64,000 nucleotides of DNA from Parelaphostrongylus tenuis. Taxonomy: Eukaryota > Nematoda > Chromadorea > Rhabditida > Metastrongylidae. Positions within the stretch are counted from its first letter, which is position 1. Every line of letters begins with the position of its first letter. The notes below the pieces were generated by a model. The model was not told the origin of the DNA. It saw only the letters and a program-made list of their open reading frames with translations, and made no database searches. This document shows, one piece after another, positions 1 to 11,634 of this stretch. Position numbers and translations under genes: made by a program. The stretch spans positions 62,001 through 126,000 of the forward strand of contig JAHQIW010004271.1 of assembly GCA_019055375.1 (NCBI GenBank). The letters run 5' to 3'.

Positions 1-3000
1 CTCACATTTAACATCGTTTGAGGTGATTGAAAGCATATGTAGCCTTTACAATGACTCGTGGTGACCTTTCGATGTATGAGGTTAGTGCTGCTATCCTCTC
101 AGACAAGTAGTACCAAGTCCCCAACTGCGAATGGATGGAAGGCTTGGTGAACCTTAGGCTCAGGATCGGAACCGTCAACTATTGATTCGTTGACCGTGTG
201 TTGTCGTAGAGCGATTCTAACCACTGTACCACACGAGCTCAGTTGTTGTTTTGATCAGGTGCATTGTGAAGATTATTTGTTCGTGTCCTAGTAGGATTTG
301 AATTTTGGATGGCAGTCTTTGGTTTTTTCCCAGTGTAGTTTTTACCAACAATCTGTTGCTGTAGCCATTAATAGATTATGTTATATGAGAACCGTGTTTA
401 TGTTTGTTTTCTTTCTCAAATTTGGTCATTGAATTAGGATGTATTGTAAACGTAGCATTTGTAGTGGTTCAAATTCACTTTTCAGCAAGCCAACTTCCAC
501 TTCGGCAGGGCAGTTCCATTTGAAAGACACATTGCTGTCAGAGTACAACCCTTTCTTCTATCATTATTCGAAAAGTGATCTCTCACAAGCAGAGCAGTAT
601 CAACAAAAAGTGCGGTTGAAGCTTAGTCGGTATGTCCGCGTGGAGCCTATATAGTTGTCTCAATTCTACATCGTTCGCTTCTTTATTAATTCAGTCATTT
701 TTTGTAGGAAGCTGCAAGCGTGTCCACCACCAATTCCTTGTAAATTTGAACCTTTCTTCATCCCCGTTCGGAATATTCTCAAAACACCATGTTTAATCAA
801 AATTCTAAAACTCGTCTTAGATAGAACAGGAAAGCGTAGTCGATTTTCAAGTGATCGACTGCTTCACCGGGTACGCAACTTTTTTGTTGTTCCTTTTTGT
901 GCGATGTGTAGGTAGGAACGTCTTGTTTTAGGCTTTGTATCTGATTGGAATGGCTCTGCATGAACAAGCGCAAGACCTTCAAGGTTTTCCATTTATTGAA
1001 ATATCAGCGAAGGAAGAGTTGCTTCAGTCGTTAGAGTCCCTTGCTGGGTCTTCAGAGGTCGCGAGTCATGCAGATCTGCTTTGGTGGACAATCCAGGTAG
1101 AGTTTCGAAAGCTCACTCTGTAAATGGTCTTATATGGAAATTTGCTTACAGAACTATAAAGAAATTCAACGGTTGTCTGCAACTGGACATACAACGGAGA
1201 AAAGAAAGAAAGTTTAGAGAATCAGGAAACCCCGAATGAAGCCAAAGCAAAACGAGCCGAACGAGCAGCAAGAATGCGGGAGCAAGCCATGATGAAGGTT
1301 GCTTCTTACTTTTATTCTTTGTCACATATTTTTGCATCATCACTCCTGCTGAGTTGTTTCTTTTCTAGATGTCCAAGATGCAGAAGTCGTTCCTGAAGGT
1401 CATGGAAACAGAGAATCCTGTTTTACTGGATGCAAATCAACCCGGAAGTGCAGTGAGCCAATTTCGTGGCGATGACGACGAAGATTTCGTTAGGTTAGCT
1501 TGTTGTGTTGATCGGCTTCGAGTACTGTGTACTTTTTTCTTAAAATCATTATTACCAAACAGTTTATGAATTGTGTTCGTTTTCTGGGAGAGTAGCACAC
1601 CTAATGTTTTTCTTTTCCCCATATATTATTTTGCTGGCAGACTTGGTGAAGCTGAGTGAGGCCGAACGTCGAACTTGTGGTAGATAACATCAGAACCTCT
1701 ACGCTATCTAAAAAGTTTCAGGGTGCCTGGCACACTGGTTAGGGGTGCTTTGCGAACACATGGTCGTTTAATGTATAACCGATGGTCCAGTCTCGTGCTT
1801 GAAGCCTACCATGCCCTACATCTCTTTAGGGTCGGTGAACCGGTTTCAGATCTGTGCATGTATATCATCACTGATATGATAGTGTTAACCTACTGCGAGT
1901 CATTGTAAAGGCCAGATAAGCCAATCAATCTTTCAATCAAGGTGAAAACTGAATGCGAACGCATCGCGCATCCCTCAAAGAGGAAAATTGGCCAACACCA
2001 AGAACTTTCTCTTGGAGCTTTATATCATTTTAATTGTAATATTTCAGCAAGCAAGAGGACCACGGATTTCCGGTCTGCTTGGGTCCACACCGTAGTCGTG
2101 TTGAAGAAGTGCTACCTCGAAAAGTTACATGCATATTATGTCAAGAGGAAGAGACGCTATGTCCGAAGAGTGGAAAAGCTTTCGTGTGTGCAGCCTATGT
2201 ACAAAAGTACGTTTGCTGAATATCTTTTACTCTTTGTTAGAATTATCCGATAATTACAGATCATTACTATTTGCACAACAAGGTGAAACTGAAAACGATG
2301 CAAAATCACGCGATTTGGCACCAGCTAATCTTCTTTTTGGTATTGACGCTTCTACATGTTCACATACGATGCATTTCGAATGTTTTCACAGGTCCGAAAC
2401 TTTTTCATTTTTTTTTTTCAATAATTCTCCACTGACCGTTTCCACTGGATTGCGGGAGTTACATAGTTCGACACAAGAAGAAAAGTCATCTCTACATCTA
2501 CTAGGGGCGATATCGCTGCGATTTGGGGAACCATTCACTATGGACTGTAATTTTTGGCTTGCAGAGCCATTGCCCCAGAAATGTTCAAGAAAAGCGGTAT
2601 CATCGTTGTAATAGAACGAGTTTGGAAGCGTGAATGTGGCTTCGTGTAGTGTTGAAATGGAGGCCTTGTCGTGTTATCTTCATGTGATAATGTGCATTTG
2701 TTAAATAATAAAGAAGAGGTGTGGAAGAAGGAGGCCGGAGTCCCGATCTACAACAGCCATCAAAGGTCAGTGACGCCGTTGAGTACCCCAAATGACGAAA
2801 TCAAATGGGGCAACCACACCATGCTTCTGAATTGCAGCTGATAGAAATGAACCGGTAATAACCATGTTCCACGGAATATCAAACGCGCAGCTGGGCAGAT
2901 TGGCCGCCTATTCCATATTGGTTTTTTACGAAGGTCTTCGGCGATCGACACTATATTCAGCCAGTTCTTAGAACAAGCATAATCTACCGAACCAATCTTG

Positions 3001-6000
3001 CGCTCGTTAGGAATAATGGAAGGTTTGTCGACATTTGCTCATTCACATGACGATCAGTTGGTCGACAGCGGATACGGATAAAATGAGTATAATTACTTTT
3101 CTCTAGAAACCAGCACTCAGGTGAGACTCAAAAATGCACGTATCTTTCTACTTTTCACCGTGGTCACTAGTGCTGTGTTATAATCTCTAATCGTATAATC
3201 TGCAACCACACAATGAATTAGTAATTGAGACAACTCATGAATTTTAAGTGCTCCACATAGAACATTTCGACTGTGTTACATAGAGTGTATCCTGAAGCCC
3301 CACATTCGAAATCTTGAGAAAATACAGGTTGAATACGACACGTATACAGGATGCGGTGTATCAAGAAGCAAGGTAATAAGCAAGGCACTGTTTCGATCAT
3401 CTTCTACAACAACTTTAATAAGTCAGTGAGCACCATAGGAACGCCTAATTCGAGGTCGTTTGCGATTGCAAGGTTTATCGTCTTGACCAACGTTCCACGA
3501 CATTTATGAAAAAGACGAAATCCTCAAGCAACAGCCGAAACAGTACGCGATATATTTAAAGACCATTGTGGACAATGAATGCGAGGGAACAGATCGAATG
3601 CAGTTGCTGCAATCTGCGTCATAATTTCTGATGACCGGATATGTAAGGAGAGATTACCTATGTTCCTTGTGGACTTTCATAATAAATGTGCGCTAAAAGC
3701 TGCTATGAGCAGGAGGCAAGGCAGCTGGAAAATCTGCTTGCTCTTGGACGACTGTTAAAGAAGGCCGTCTAAGTGTTAAAATAATGAGCTAATAGTTTCT
3801 AATACGTGCTCTAATTTTTCGAGTAGATTCTCCTATTTCTGGACAAATGTGGTGTCATGAGATCAAGTCGTCCTTGCTAACATTTGCCGTGGGTTCTATA
3901 TGAAAACTTATTTCTAATGTTGCAGCCTTTTGGAAACACTACTTAGCAGGGAGCGTCAACGTCCTCGTCAGCAAATGGTTTTCAATCAGAAAATGGTTGA
4001 TCCTGAGGTATAGCGACTTTTATCCTGACCATTTGTAACCTGAAAATTATACCAGTTAATTTTTATAGGTAGGGGAGTATTTATGTCCTCTTTGTAAACG
4101 TCTTTCAAATACTGCAATGCCATTGCTACCGGCCTTGCAACTGATGGATATTGATGGGTCAGTAAATCTTCGCTAGAAAATTAATCTCTCATTATAATAC
4201 TTTCTAATCTAGATTCTCAAGAGCACGTATCGATATAAATGAGGATTTTGACAACTGGGTCGAAAGAGTGAAGAACCTTCTGGATACCCCACCCGTACGC
4301 CAAGCTCCAACTCAAAAGACGAAAACGCACAGCAGGAAAAGGTAGGATTACAAGCAATAGGCGTCACGATTTAGCCATTTAGGTGTAGCAAAGAGATGGT
4401 GTTTAACTCCCATCACAATAGTAGGACCAGTATCACGCTGAACTAGTAAGTCAAAAGTATAAGTGATATCTTCGTAGATCTCACTCTGAACGTTCTTTAT
4501 TGGAGCTGGTGAAGCAAGGAGACGAGCTTTCGGTAATGCCACTTGACAATTCACTCTCTACATCGGTTCCATCTGCTTCTACGATGTCATTGTTGCTTGG
4601 ACAGAAACCGTCTACTCAGCAGCCCACGGAAGCCTCTTCAAGTATTTCATGTAATGCCATGGGTAAGTGCTTTCCTTTTATTAGTTGGCTTGTTAAAGTA
4701 CCAATATATTTAGGAAGATAAAGCTCTCGGGGTGATCTAGCCCTGAGAAATGCGCTATGTTTTCATTTTGAATTTTTTGCTTTGTCTGAGGTGATTGAAT
4801 GAATAACTAGCCTTTACAATCACTAGCGGTGCCCTAGTGATGTATCAAGTCAGCGCTGCTACATCCCACACAAGTTCGTTACCAGTTCACTGACCTCGGA
4901 AAGATAAAGCCTCTAGGACCCTTGCGCGCTATGGAATCATCGACCACGAGTGTGTGTAGAGATACTCTAGTGGACCACACACGCTCTTCACCAGCTTATT
5001 GGTATATATCGATGTATCATATTTCATGTATCACGCGTTGTTTAGATGTTGACGTTGAAGAGGATCCTCAGCGAGCTGTTGATTTATTTCGTGAGATGAC
5101 GGAAATAATGCGTGTGCAGAATGCGGAGACCCGTGCTGAGATGGAAGTAGGAAGATTTTACAGTTCTTAGCTCCATTAGATTACTAATGCGGTTAAGGTT
5201 CAGTTGACCTCACCACAATACGAAACATCGTCGTCGTCCGATCTAGCATCTGCACGCCGTGAGAGACGAAGTGACGGTACAAGTGGACGGTTTGGTTTCT
5301 TTGGCGGTATAATCAAGGGTTTACCATCCGCTGGCGTAGCTGTGCTGTTGAAGCTTTTGCGAAAGATGTAACGTGCATTTTCGAGTGAATTATCAGTGTT
5401 AGAAAATCTTCAGTATGACAATTTTTTCATAGTGTTGGACCCTCATATGAACGCTACGAAGAAATGGTTAAAGTCTTCAGCAGTGTGCTAATTCATAAGG
5501 TTTGCATAATTTTTGTTGAGATGTTCCACCATTTTTTTTGGATATGACCCTAGTTTTTATTGATTCTTTGGCGGTCTGGATGAGAATTTGTTTTTAGGGG
5601 CGCATACGTGGTACAGATGAGGCGAAAGCTCGGGATAGTCATGACGATGTTCATAGCCCTCCCGCTGCGTTAGCAGTATGGAAAAGTGCCGCTCATGTGG
5701 CGAGAACAGTAGCAGCCGTCCTTGCTAGTGAACGGAAGCCACTATTTTGCGCTATGAATACCCGTCAGGTAAGTATTTTTTCCAACCTTTTTGTGTCTAG
5801 TTTACTTTTTTACTTGCCAATCAGATGACATTCATTAATGAGATTCTTTCGGCCAACGTTTTGACGTCTTCGTCTTCAGCGCCAAAGAGTCGAGTCGATT
5901 GTCCACAGTCTTTCGTCTCCTTTGTAGATCTTCGTATTTGCTCTAATTCGAGTGGGATCTTTTTTTGTGGAACACCGCCCGAATAAAGAATTTCACTGCG

Positions 6001-9000
6001 CGGTCAATGTATAGAGGATGATTCGTTTGCTGTTAGCGGTGTTTCCACAGATGAGGATTAAAATCAAACGAAAACGAAAATGAAGGTCCATAACGAGGAC
6101 ATGAATTTGAGTGATGTGCTGCTCACAGTGCTTGAGGCACAGTGGTTTATGTGCTCTGCGTAACACAAGGTCGATAAAACGATCTTGCGCTCGTAGTTCA
6201 CCAGGCCATCCATCCGTCCGGGCTCAGTAAAATGGCATCAGCCAAACTGGTACCAGACTTATCTGGGAGGAGAAACAGCATTGACTCTATACACCAGGAG
6301 GCCGCCGCGAGTCACTGTAAAGGCCAGAAAGCATTCAGTCATCTCAAACGAAGTAAAAAAAAATGGAGACGAATGCATGACGTATCCATCAGGGATTGAT
6401 CAACGCCGAGAGCTTTATTTTTTACCTCGTTTTGCTGCAAGTTAAGGTTCACCTCATCATTTTTCATCTTATGTTTCCCGGTGTTTACCAAAAAGGAATC
6501 CAATGTTTTATGCTTCAACATAAACGATCAGGGCAGGACTATATTTTCATAACATTGAATTGATAGTAATTCAAATGAAATTCTTTTTATTTAACCACTT
6601 TTGGCGCTGCTATGAATTTTCAAATATACCCTGTGGTGTCGCGCATGTGGCGCAGTGGTCAGAGGTGCTCTGCGTCGCACACGAGGTCAATGGTTCAGTC
6701 TCGCGCTCATGGCTCACCAAGCCATCCATCCCTCCGGGGTCGGTAAATTGGTACCAGGCAGGTCTCAGACTTGTCCGCAAGGATAAGCAGCACTGACTCG
6801 GTTCAGCGGGAGGCCATCGCGAGTCATTGTAAAGGCCAGATATGCATTCAATCACCTCAAACGAAGTTAAAAATTGAAGTCAAATGCATGGCGCATCCCT
6901 CAGGGATTGATCAACGCCGAGAGCTTTATCCTTTATCCTTTTACCCTGTGATGTAGAGTGATGGGCAAAACTTTCGCTTCAGGCGGAACTCGAACCCACA
7001 TCTCACTCTATCGTAGAAAGAGTGGTGTCAGTAGGGGGCAAAATGGGCGTCAGTAGTGCTACGGGTTAGAGCACGCGCTCCCGGATAGAGGGTGATAGTA
7101 ACTTAGTTGGATTGACTCTTTTAAATTGTTGTAGATTGTTTATCAGGAAAGATCATGATGTCTCACGCCATGATAGAGCTTGAGATGTATACTAATTCTT
7201 TATCGGTATCGAAAGCAGAATAGATCGTTATTTTTGAGCCATGCATGTGGTCTGTTATGAGCACTTATACAGTGCAATACACGTCTTTTGCCCTTGCAGC
7301 CTCGTCATTTGCACTCTTTTTGTTCAGTCAGTCTCTCGGGGATCTACTCCTTACACAGAGGAGTCGACGACGAACGTTTTATACACTCCGATAATTGTTA
7401 AAATCACGGAACGGTTATTGTTGTACATTGGATTGCTCTTGGCTGTTGCTTTTAGAGTGTTGATTCTACCACTTATCGCCGCGTGTAAAGCGTTTGTCGT
7501 CGACACCTCTGTGTACATGGTAGGTCCCCGAGGAACTGAATGAACGAAAAGGCGCCGTGAAATTGACGAGGCTGCAAAGCCGAAACACGTGTATTGTACT
7601 GTATAAGTGCCCATAACAGACCATACTGTACTGTATAAGTGCCCATAACAGACCACATGTGTCACTCAAAAATAACTATAAAGCATACTGAAATTTGAGT
7701 GTGGTCTCAAGAATACTCGAAACGAAAGTTTTTGAAAAAAATCCATTATACGTTTATGATTTATTAGGAAAGACACCTTTATTCGTCTTTTGAATCTTTT
7801 GGCTTTCATACTTTATTAAAGAAGTCTTTTTTTTTCAGCGAGATTGTCTGTTGGCAATGGCTCGCCTATCGGCGGCTCTCTCATTTTGTATTCAACTTTT
7901 ACCTGACTTCACTGCGAATATGTTGAGAGTTCTATTAACTCCTCCGCCTCCAGTGCCTTCGACTTTTGGTGCGGCTCCAGTAAGCCCTCGTTCTCCTGAT
8001 CCTCACACAGCTACTAGTCCAGTGCATAGTTTTGCAAGTTCAAGGTGCACTATAAAATTCTTCATTTTCTAATGTTTCTATTTTTGCGTTTCTATGACAT
8101 GCGTCTTTTAAGCCCACAGTCAACAGACTCTCCAGCCAAACTTTTATCGTCTACGTTTGCTCAGTTGTTCTCTAGTAAAAAAGAAGTTAACGTGAACCTT
8201 CTTCACGTTGACATGCTGAGTTTGGCAGTGAGTTTCTTCGATGTTGTAATCTCTTCTATTGCTCAATATTATAACATTTCAATAGCAAAGATGCCTCTTT
8301 GATTTTCGATGACTGTCTTTGTTGAAGCTATCATTGATGATGTCGATTGGATGGACTTGGAACGATGGTGTTCAGTCGCTGAAACCGACTCGACAGCTCC
8401 GTGAAATGGTTCCAGATGGATCTTTAGATGAATTGCACGTCATGCGTCTGTGTCTTACTGGGCTGTATTTCCAGGTACTTTTCAGGCCTTTCAAGAATCT
8501 CAAAAGTCTCTTTTTTACACGTTCTTGCTTTTCAAGTGCTCGACTCATCGCCACTTAACTGCTTTTTGCAGGTCTTCGCATCATTTGTAGACAACGAAAT
8601 GCGAGATGATGAAGACAGTGGTAGTGTACTTGACAAATCTTCTTCTACTCGTCTGGAATTGTTGTGGTCTATTGCAAGACCTTCTGATGGTACCTTAGTT
8701 GATGCCCCAAGACTATACGCAGTATGTTTTTGGTTATGATAGATATAGATGTAGTTCTCCTTTAACATTTATATGGTTTTTCTAGATCATTTGCTGTTTT
8801 TTAGACTTTAACAGAGGCCACATTATCCTTCCTGCGCCCATTAGCTCTATTTTATCATGCGTTAACACTTGTCAATCCTCCTGAAGCTCTAAAAGGTATA
8901 TCACACGTGTTATTGCCACGAAGCAAGATCGAAATCAGTTCTGTATAAACTCATTTAAGATCCGTCAGTTGATGAATTCGAGCCATTATGCCGATATATG

Positions 9001-11634
9001 GGGCTTCCGTCACATCTTACTGAACTCTTGGATGGTTTAGCTATAGAGCAGCTGTTTTATATGTAAGGAAGTTTTTCGTTTATCTTCAGCTCAACTTCAA
9101 TTACCATAGCTTCTTTACTGCTAAAAGTAATGGTCAGCTATCGAGAATGTCAACATAAGCAACTTTCGTATAGATTAGTTCAGATTTGAGTCACTGTTAC
9201 ACTAATACCAATTCACGAACTGGTGCTCATATATAGTGCGAGCTAAGTCTTCATCCAAAGCACATACATCGACTCTCAATGTTAATATTGGATGTTTTTG
9301 GTGTTATTAACAGTTACATTCATATGTTAGCAAAGCTGTGATGTAAGAAGTGACCAAATTAGAGCGACGGCTTTCCAAGATTTTCCATGTAACCTTGTGG
9401 ATTGGGGTAACTTCTCGCCTTATGCGATAGAGCAGTGTCACCACAGTGAACCTTTGGTGTTCTCAATTCTTCATCAGGTTATATAGCTACCGGAAAGCAT
9501 TCAAGTGTCTTCGATTGATTTCTCTCCTTCATTGTACACTGACATAGATATACATAAGCTTTCCACGATGAAGCAGTTACAGAGTACTTGGGTCATCGCA
9601 TTAACATCAGTGTTGATTTTGTACCAGTAATCAGACCTGTAGCAGCGAACTGTTTTCTTGAGATTATCGTTCTATTCTACGGTTAACAAAATAGAGGATG
9701 GACCTAAAAAAAGGGCGCAACAGGCTTCAAACAATTCATCTTGAAAACCCAATAAAAGGGCCGTATGTACAATAGAATGTGCACTTTCCCGTAAAAGAGT
9801 GAAACGATGAACGAGTTGTAAGTTCGCAATCGATCTAATGCCACAGTAATCTGCCACAGTAAATTATGGTCGGTTGTAAATTGTTTTTCAGAAGATTGAA
9901 TACGGGTTGTGCACATAAAATGGAACTCGTAATTCTCGCGGTTCAGGTCGTCGAATCGCCAGAAAACTTCACTTGTAATACTCAAAAACTTATCTATTGT
10001 AGTGCATCAGAACAAGCGAAATACCTCACAGTCTATCTTATGTGAATAGGACCTGAAGCAATTATAACATGGCTGACCGACGGCACATATGTAATTGATA
10101 TCGCTTGCATCGTTCTATGAATAGTGAACAGGGAGTTAGATAGCATATTTGGGCATTGTAGCAACGAGGTTCTCTTGATTTTGACTGGTCGAAGAAAAGT
10201 GCCTTTTTTCTCAGAGTTGTAAATTCGAAAATTGCAGTAAAATTTGCACCATCTGACAAAATTTTCCATTAATCATGTTATTCATAATATTTTGCAAAGG
10301 AAGTGTTTGTACAGAGAGTTTACTAGTCGGTTCAAAGAGTATTTTTTGAAGAATTCTTTTTTTTTCTTTTTTATTTTTTCTTATTTTTCTTCTTTTTCTT
10401 TTTTCTTTTCTTTTTTTTTTCTTTTTTTTTCGTTCTTTCTTTCTTCAATTAGAAATTTAGGAAACTTCTTTCAATTAGAAAAATTCCTTTTTGAAATTTT
10501 GAAAAAATTATTCCAAAATAAACGCGGTCTTATAAAGATGCTTGCTCTATGAGGTACTAATTCATTCCGCCTCTTTTCCAAAAATTTATTACTGAAAAGT
10601 ATGTTGAAGGTGGTCTGCTGCAACTCCTTCCTCACCACATGACGTTGTTCGTCAGCCAATTCGTGCAACACAACTGATTGATCTTCCGTACGAATTTAGC
10701 GATGTTATCCACTTGGCGTCAGCATTCAAGTATGCTTTAATCGCCTCTTATGCATTTCCACTGAAATTAACTGTATTATTCAGATGTCCATCAATTCCAC
10801 TGGATGAGAATGCTGCCAATGTTCCGACAATGTGTCTTGTATGCGGCCAGATTTTGTGTTCTCAAAGCTACTGCTGCCAGAAACAGGTGAAGTGAGATTC
10901 ATACGTATGAGCCCTAATCTTTTCATTTGAAGAGTTTCTTCTTTAGGTTGGCAAAGAAAGCACTGGAGCCTGTAGGTATCACATGATGCATTGCTCTGGT
11001 CCAATGGGAGTATTTTTGAGGTTAATGATTTTTTTATTCTTTGTATTCCACCTATAACAAATTTTACTTGGATACTTAGACGGTCCGTCTTCTCAAATCG
11101 CGCGGATTCCAAGGATGGCTGTCTTAGTGTCGATTCTGTCTCTGTTCGAGACAGGGTTACTGATATCGTCATTTAAAGCTCTTTAAATGTTTGATTTGGA
11201 ATATTGCTATTCCTTGTATAAACCTGTGTACATTTAGAATTCGAGACTGTGCCGTAGTCTTGATGACAACGCGGAATCGTGGTTGTTTTCGTGCTGCACC
11301 GTATGTTGACGAATTTGGAGAAGCGGATCAAGGGTTTCGGTAGGTTTCCTACAAATCACCAGTTCTGTTGCTTAAGATCACGTGCAGAACTTGTTATTCT
11401 CGAGGAAATATACGATATTTGATATAATGGCTGGAAAGCTTAAAGTTCTTATTTTATCTGTTCTTATATCTTTTGGCAAAGTTATGCAACAGAGTCGAAA
11501 TTAGTGAACTGAGCAAATATTTCTAATGTTTTCTCATTCGCAGACGAGGCAATCCTCTGCATCTTAACGAAGAGTTGTACCACAAGTTGCGACAACTTTG
11601 GCTACAGCAGGGTATTGCTGAAGAAGTCGTTTAA
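1..11634 (+). CDS. ubr-1: UBR1/UBR2-type N-recognin E3 ubiquitin ligase, 3' part
   Basis: This is the C-terminal part of the N-end-rule ubiquitin ligase that recognises destabilising N-terminal residues and ubiquitylates the substrate with an E2; the UBR box and gene start lie before the window. Exons I placed by GT..AG and phase: 486-629, 708-870, 932-1096, 1152-1297, 1369-1493, 2048-2206, 2260-2391, 3926-4007, 4069-4157, 4213-4341, 4478-4662, 5046-5146, 5198-5367, 5433-5499, 5598-5768, 7839-8044, 8113-8227, 8328-8474, 8572-8721, 8805-8895, 8960-9062, 10610-10729, 10784-10886, 10947-11020, 11238-11339, 11544-11634 (TAA). Together they give about 1100 residues. Family landmarks in order: NPFFYHYSK (exon 1), CILCQEEE, CSHTMHFECF, EYLCPLCKRL (RING), KPLFCAMNTRQ, CLVCGQILCSQ, RGNPLHL near the C-terminus. 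Large introns hold SINEs and an inverted-repeat element. Exon 1152-1297 is 146 nt where 147 or 144 is needed, so a base is missing there. Family assignment is very secure; exact junctions of exons 1152-1297, 5198-5367 and 8328-8474 are less so. Confidence 0.93.
17..250 (-). repeat. tRNA-like SINE, family A, in ubr-1 intron
   Basis: This is a reverse-orientation copy of the SINE best preserved at 6645-6935. Shared blocks are the conserved 3' part (gaggtgattga, cctttacaatgactcg), the middle block, and the tRNA-like head ending near 240 (accactgtaccaca). The rest of 1-485 is intron with nothing else recognised. Confidence 0.7.
1152..1297 (+). other. ubr-1: ubr-1 exon with a one-base frame problem
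   Basis: The preceding exon ends on a whole codon and the following exon starts on one, so this exon should be a multiple of three, but it is 146 nt. Read in the incoming frame it gives NYKEIQRLSATGHTTEKRKK and then a TAG at 1215-1217. Read back from the outgoing frame it gives NEAKAKRAERAARMREQ, which matches the charged helix that precedes the QMSALQ-type segment in UBR2. The slip lies in the A/G-rich run around 1195-1215. No usable GT..AG pair in between restores the frame. An assembly or sequencing indel is most likely; a real mutation cannot be excluded. Confidence 0.7.
1723..1985 (+). repeat. tRNA-like SINE, family A, in ubr-1 intron
   Basis: The copy starts with a box-A-like head (cacactggttaggggtgc), has the middle block ggtcggtgaaccgg, then gcgagtcattgtaaaggcca and the tail cgcatccctcaaagagg. 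It lies between exons 1369-1493 and 2048-2206 of ubr-1. Confidence 0.72.
2048..4157 (+). other. ubr-1: RING-H2 region of ubr-1 (four exons)
   Basis: Exons 2048-2206, 2260-2391, 3926-4007 and 4069-4157 together encode the zinc-binding RING-type domain that docks the E2 enzyme in UBR1/UBR2. The sequence shows CILC at the start, a long spacer, then CSHTMHFEC with the paired histidines, then CPLCKRL as the last metal pair. The spacing and the residues after it (NTAMPLLP) match the family. Phases agree at all three joins. A 1.5-kb intron (2392-3925) separates the second and third exons; I see no gene or identifiable repeat in that intron. Confidence 0.88.
4787..4992 (-). repeat. tRNA-like SINE, family A, in ubr-1 intron
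   Basis: Reverse copy of the same SINE: gaggtgattgaatg and agcctttacaatcact at the left, a diverged head (tgcgcgct, ccacacacgctc) at the right. It occupies the intron between exons 4478-4662 and 5046-5146. Confidence 0.62.
6126..6440 (+). repeat. tRNA-like SINE, family A, in ubr-1 intron
   Basis: Diverged copy adjacent to the reference copy: head gtgcttgaggcacagtgg, tgctctgcgtaacaca, middle block ttcaccaggccatccatcc, then gagtcactgtaaaggcca and agggattgatcaacgccgag. Two copies in direct orientation lie 0.2 kb apart in the 2-kb intron 5769-7838. Confidence 0.75.
6645..6935 (+). repeat. tRNA-like SINE, family A, best copy
   Basis: The least damaged copy in the window. The head has a box-A-like tgtggcgcagtggtcagagg and a box-B-like aatggttcagtctcg, as in a tRNA-derived polymerase III promoter. 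The body follows (ggctcaccaagccatccat, gcgagtcattgtaaaggcca) and it ends near gagctttatcctttatcc. No coding capacity is expected. Other copies: 17-250, 1723-1985, 4787-4992, 6126-6440, 40270-40425, 51600-51715. Confidence 0.78.
6950..7090. repeat. tRNA-like SINE, family B fragment
   Basis: The block gatgtagagtgatgggcaaa is followed by ggaactcgaacccacatctc (reverse box B) and then by a forward head (gggttagagcacgcgctccc). The same blocks recur at 36262-36640 and 58900-59035. Orientation is mixed because two half-copies face each other. Confidence 0.6.
7272..7314 (-). ncRNA. Hammerhead-like fold, left arm of R1 copy at 7.2 kb
   Basis: Read on the minus strand: GUGCAA, then AUGACGA, a GGCU..GGGC hairpin, AAAAG, ACGU, GUA, UUGCAC. 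Stem I (GUGCAA with UUGCAC) is perfect over six pairs. The catalytic core is damaged: C3 is A and the GAAAC box is AAAAG, so cleavage is not expected. Confidence 0.4.
7551..7615 (+). ncRNA. Hammerhead-like fold, right arm of R1 copy at 7.2 kb
   Basis: Plus strand: UUGACGA, stem II GGCU-GCAA-AGCC (perfect), GAAAC, ACGU, GUA. Only C3 of the CUGANGA box is changed (to U). Stem I is short next to the core (AA with UU) and may continue beyond a bulge. Confidence 0.45.
10355..10445 (+). repeat. T-rich CTTT-type low-complexity tract
   Basis: About 90 bases of almost pure T and C with runs such as ctttttttttt. It lies in the 1.5-kb intron 9063-10609 of ubr-1. I see no gene or named repeat elsewhere in that intron. 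Confidence 0.8.
10610..11634 (+). other. ubr-1: C-terminal autoinhibitory-type domain of ubr-1 (five exons)
   Basis: Exons 10610-10729, 10784-10886, 10947-11020, 11238-11339 and 11544-11634 encode the cysteine-rich C-terminal domain conserved in UBR1 and UBR2. Visible landmarks are QLIDLPYEF, CLVCGQILCSQSYCCQ, GACRYHMMHCSGPMGVFL, PYVDEFGEADQGFRRG and NPLHL. The order and spacing follow the vertebrate proteins. In that family this region folds back on the N-terminal substrate-binding half; that role is established knowledge, not seen here. The protein ends with IAEEVV and TAA at 11632-11634. Confidence 0.9.

Larger units (their letters stand above)
7238..7730. mobile_element. Inverted-repeat element R1 with hammerhead-like arms
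   Basis: A non-coding element in the intron before ubr-1 exon 7839-8044. The left arm (about 7238-7385) is the reverse complement of the right arm (about 7490-7680); both contain the blocks catgtggtctgttatg and gaggctgcaa. The outer end has a 32-nt unit (ctgtataagtgcccataaca and flanks) repeated twice in tandem at 7595-7660. Each arm contains a hammerhead-ribozyme-like fold, listed separately. Relatives lie at 33826-33950, 35866-36240, 61670-62090 and 63150-63434. No protein is encoded; the short ORFs here are incidental. It resembles a MITE by shape, but the ribozyme-like arms fit a retrozyme-type element equally well. Confidence 0.75.

Noticed and set aside
5850..5884. Minus-strand GGCGCUGAAGACGAAGACGUC string resembling the PLE hammerhead
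   Set aside because: CUGAAGA is present but the triplet and outer stem do not fit; too degenerate to list.
9704..9985. 93-residue minus ORF in ubr-1 intron
   Set aside because: No recognisable motif and no splice context on the minus strand.
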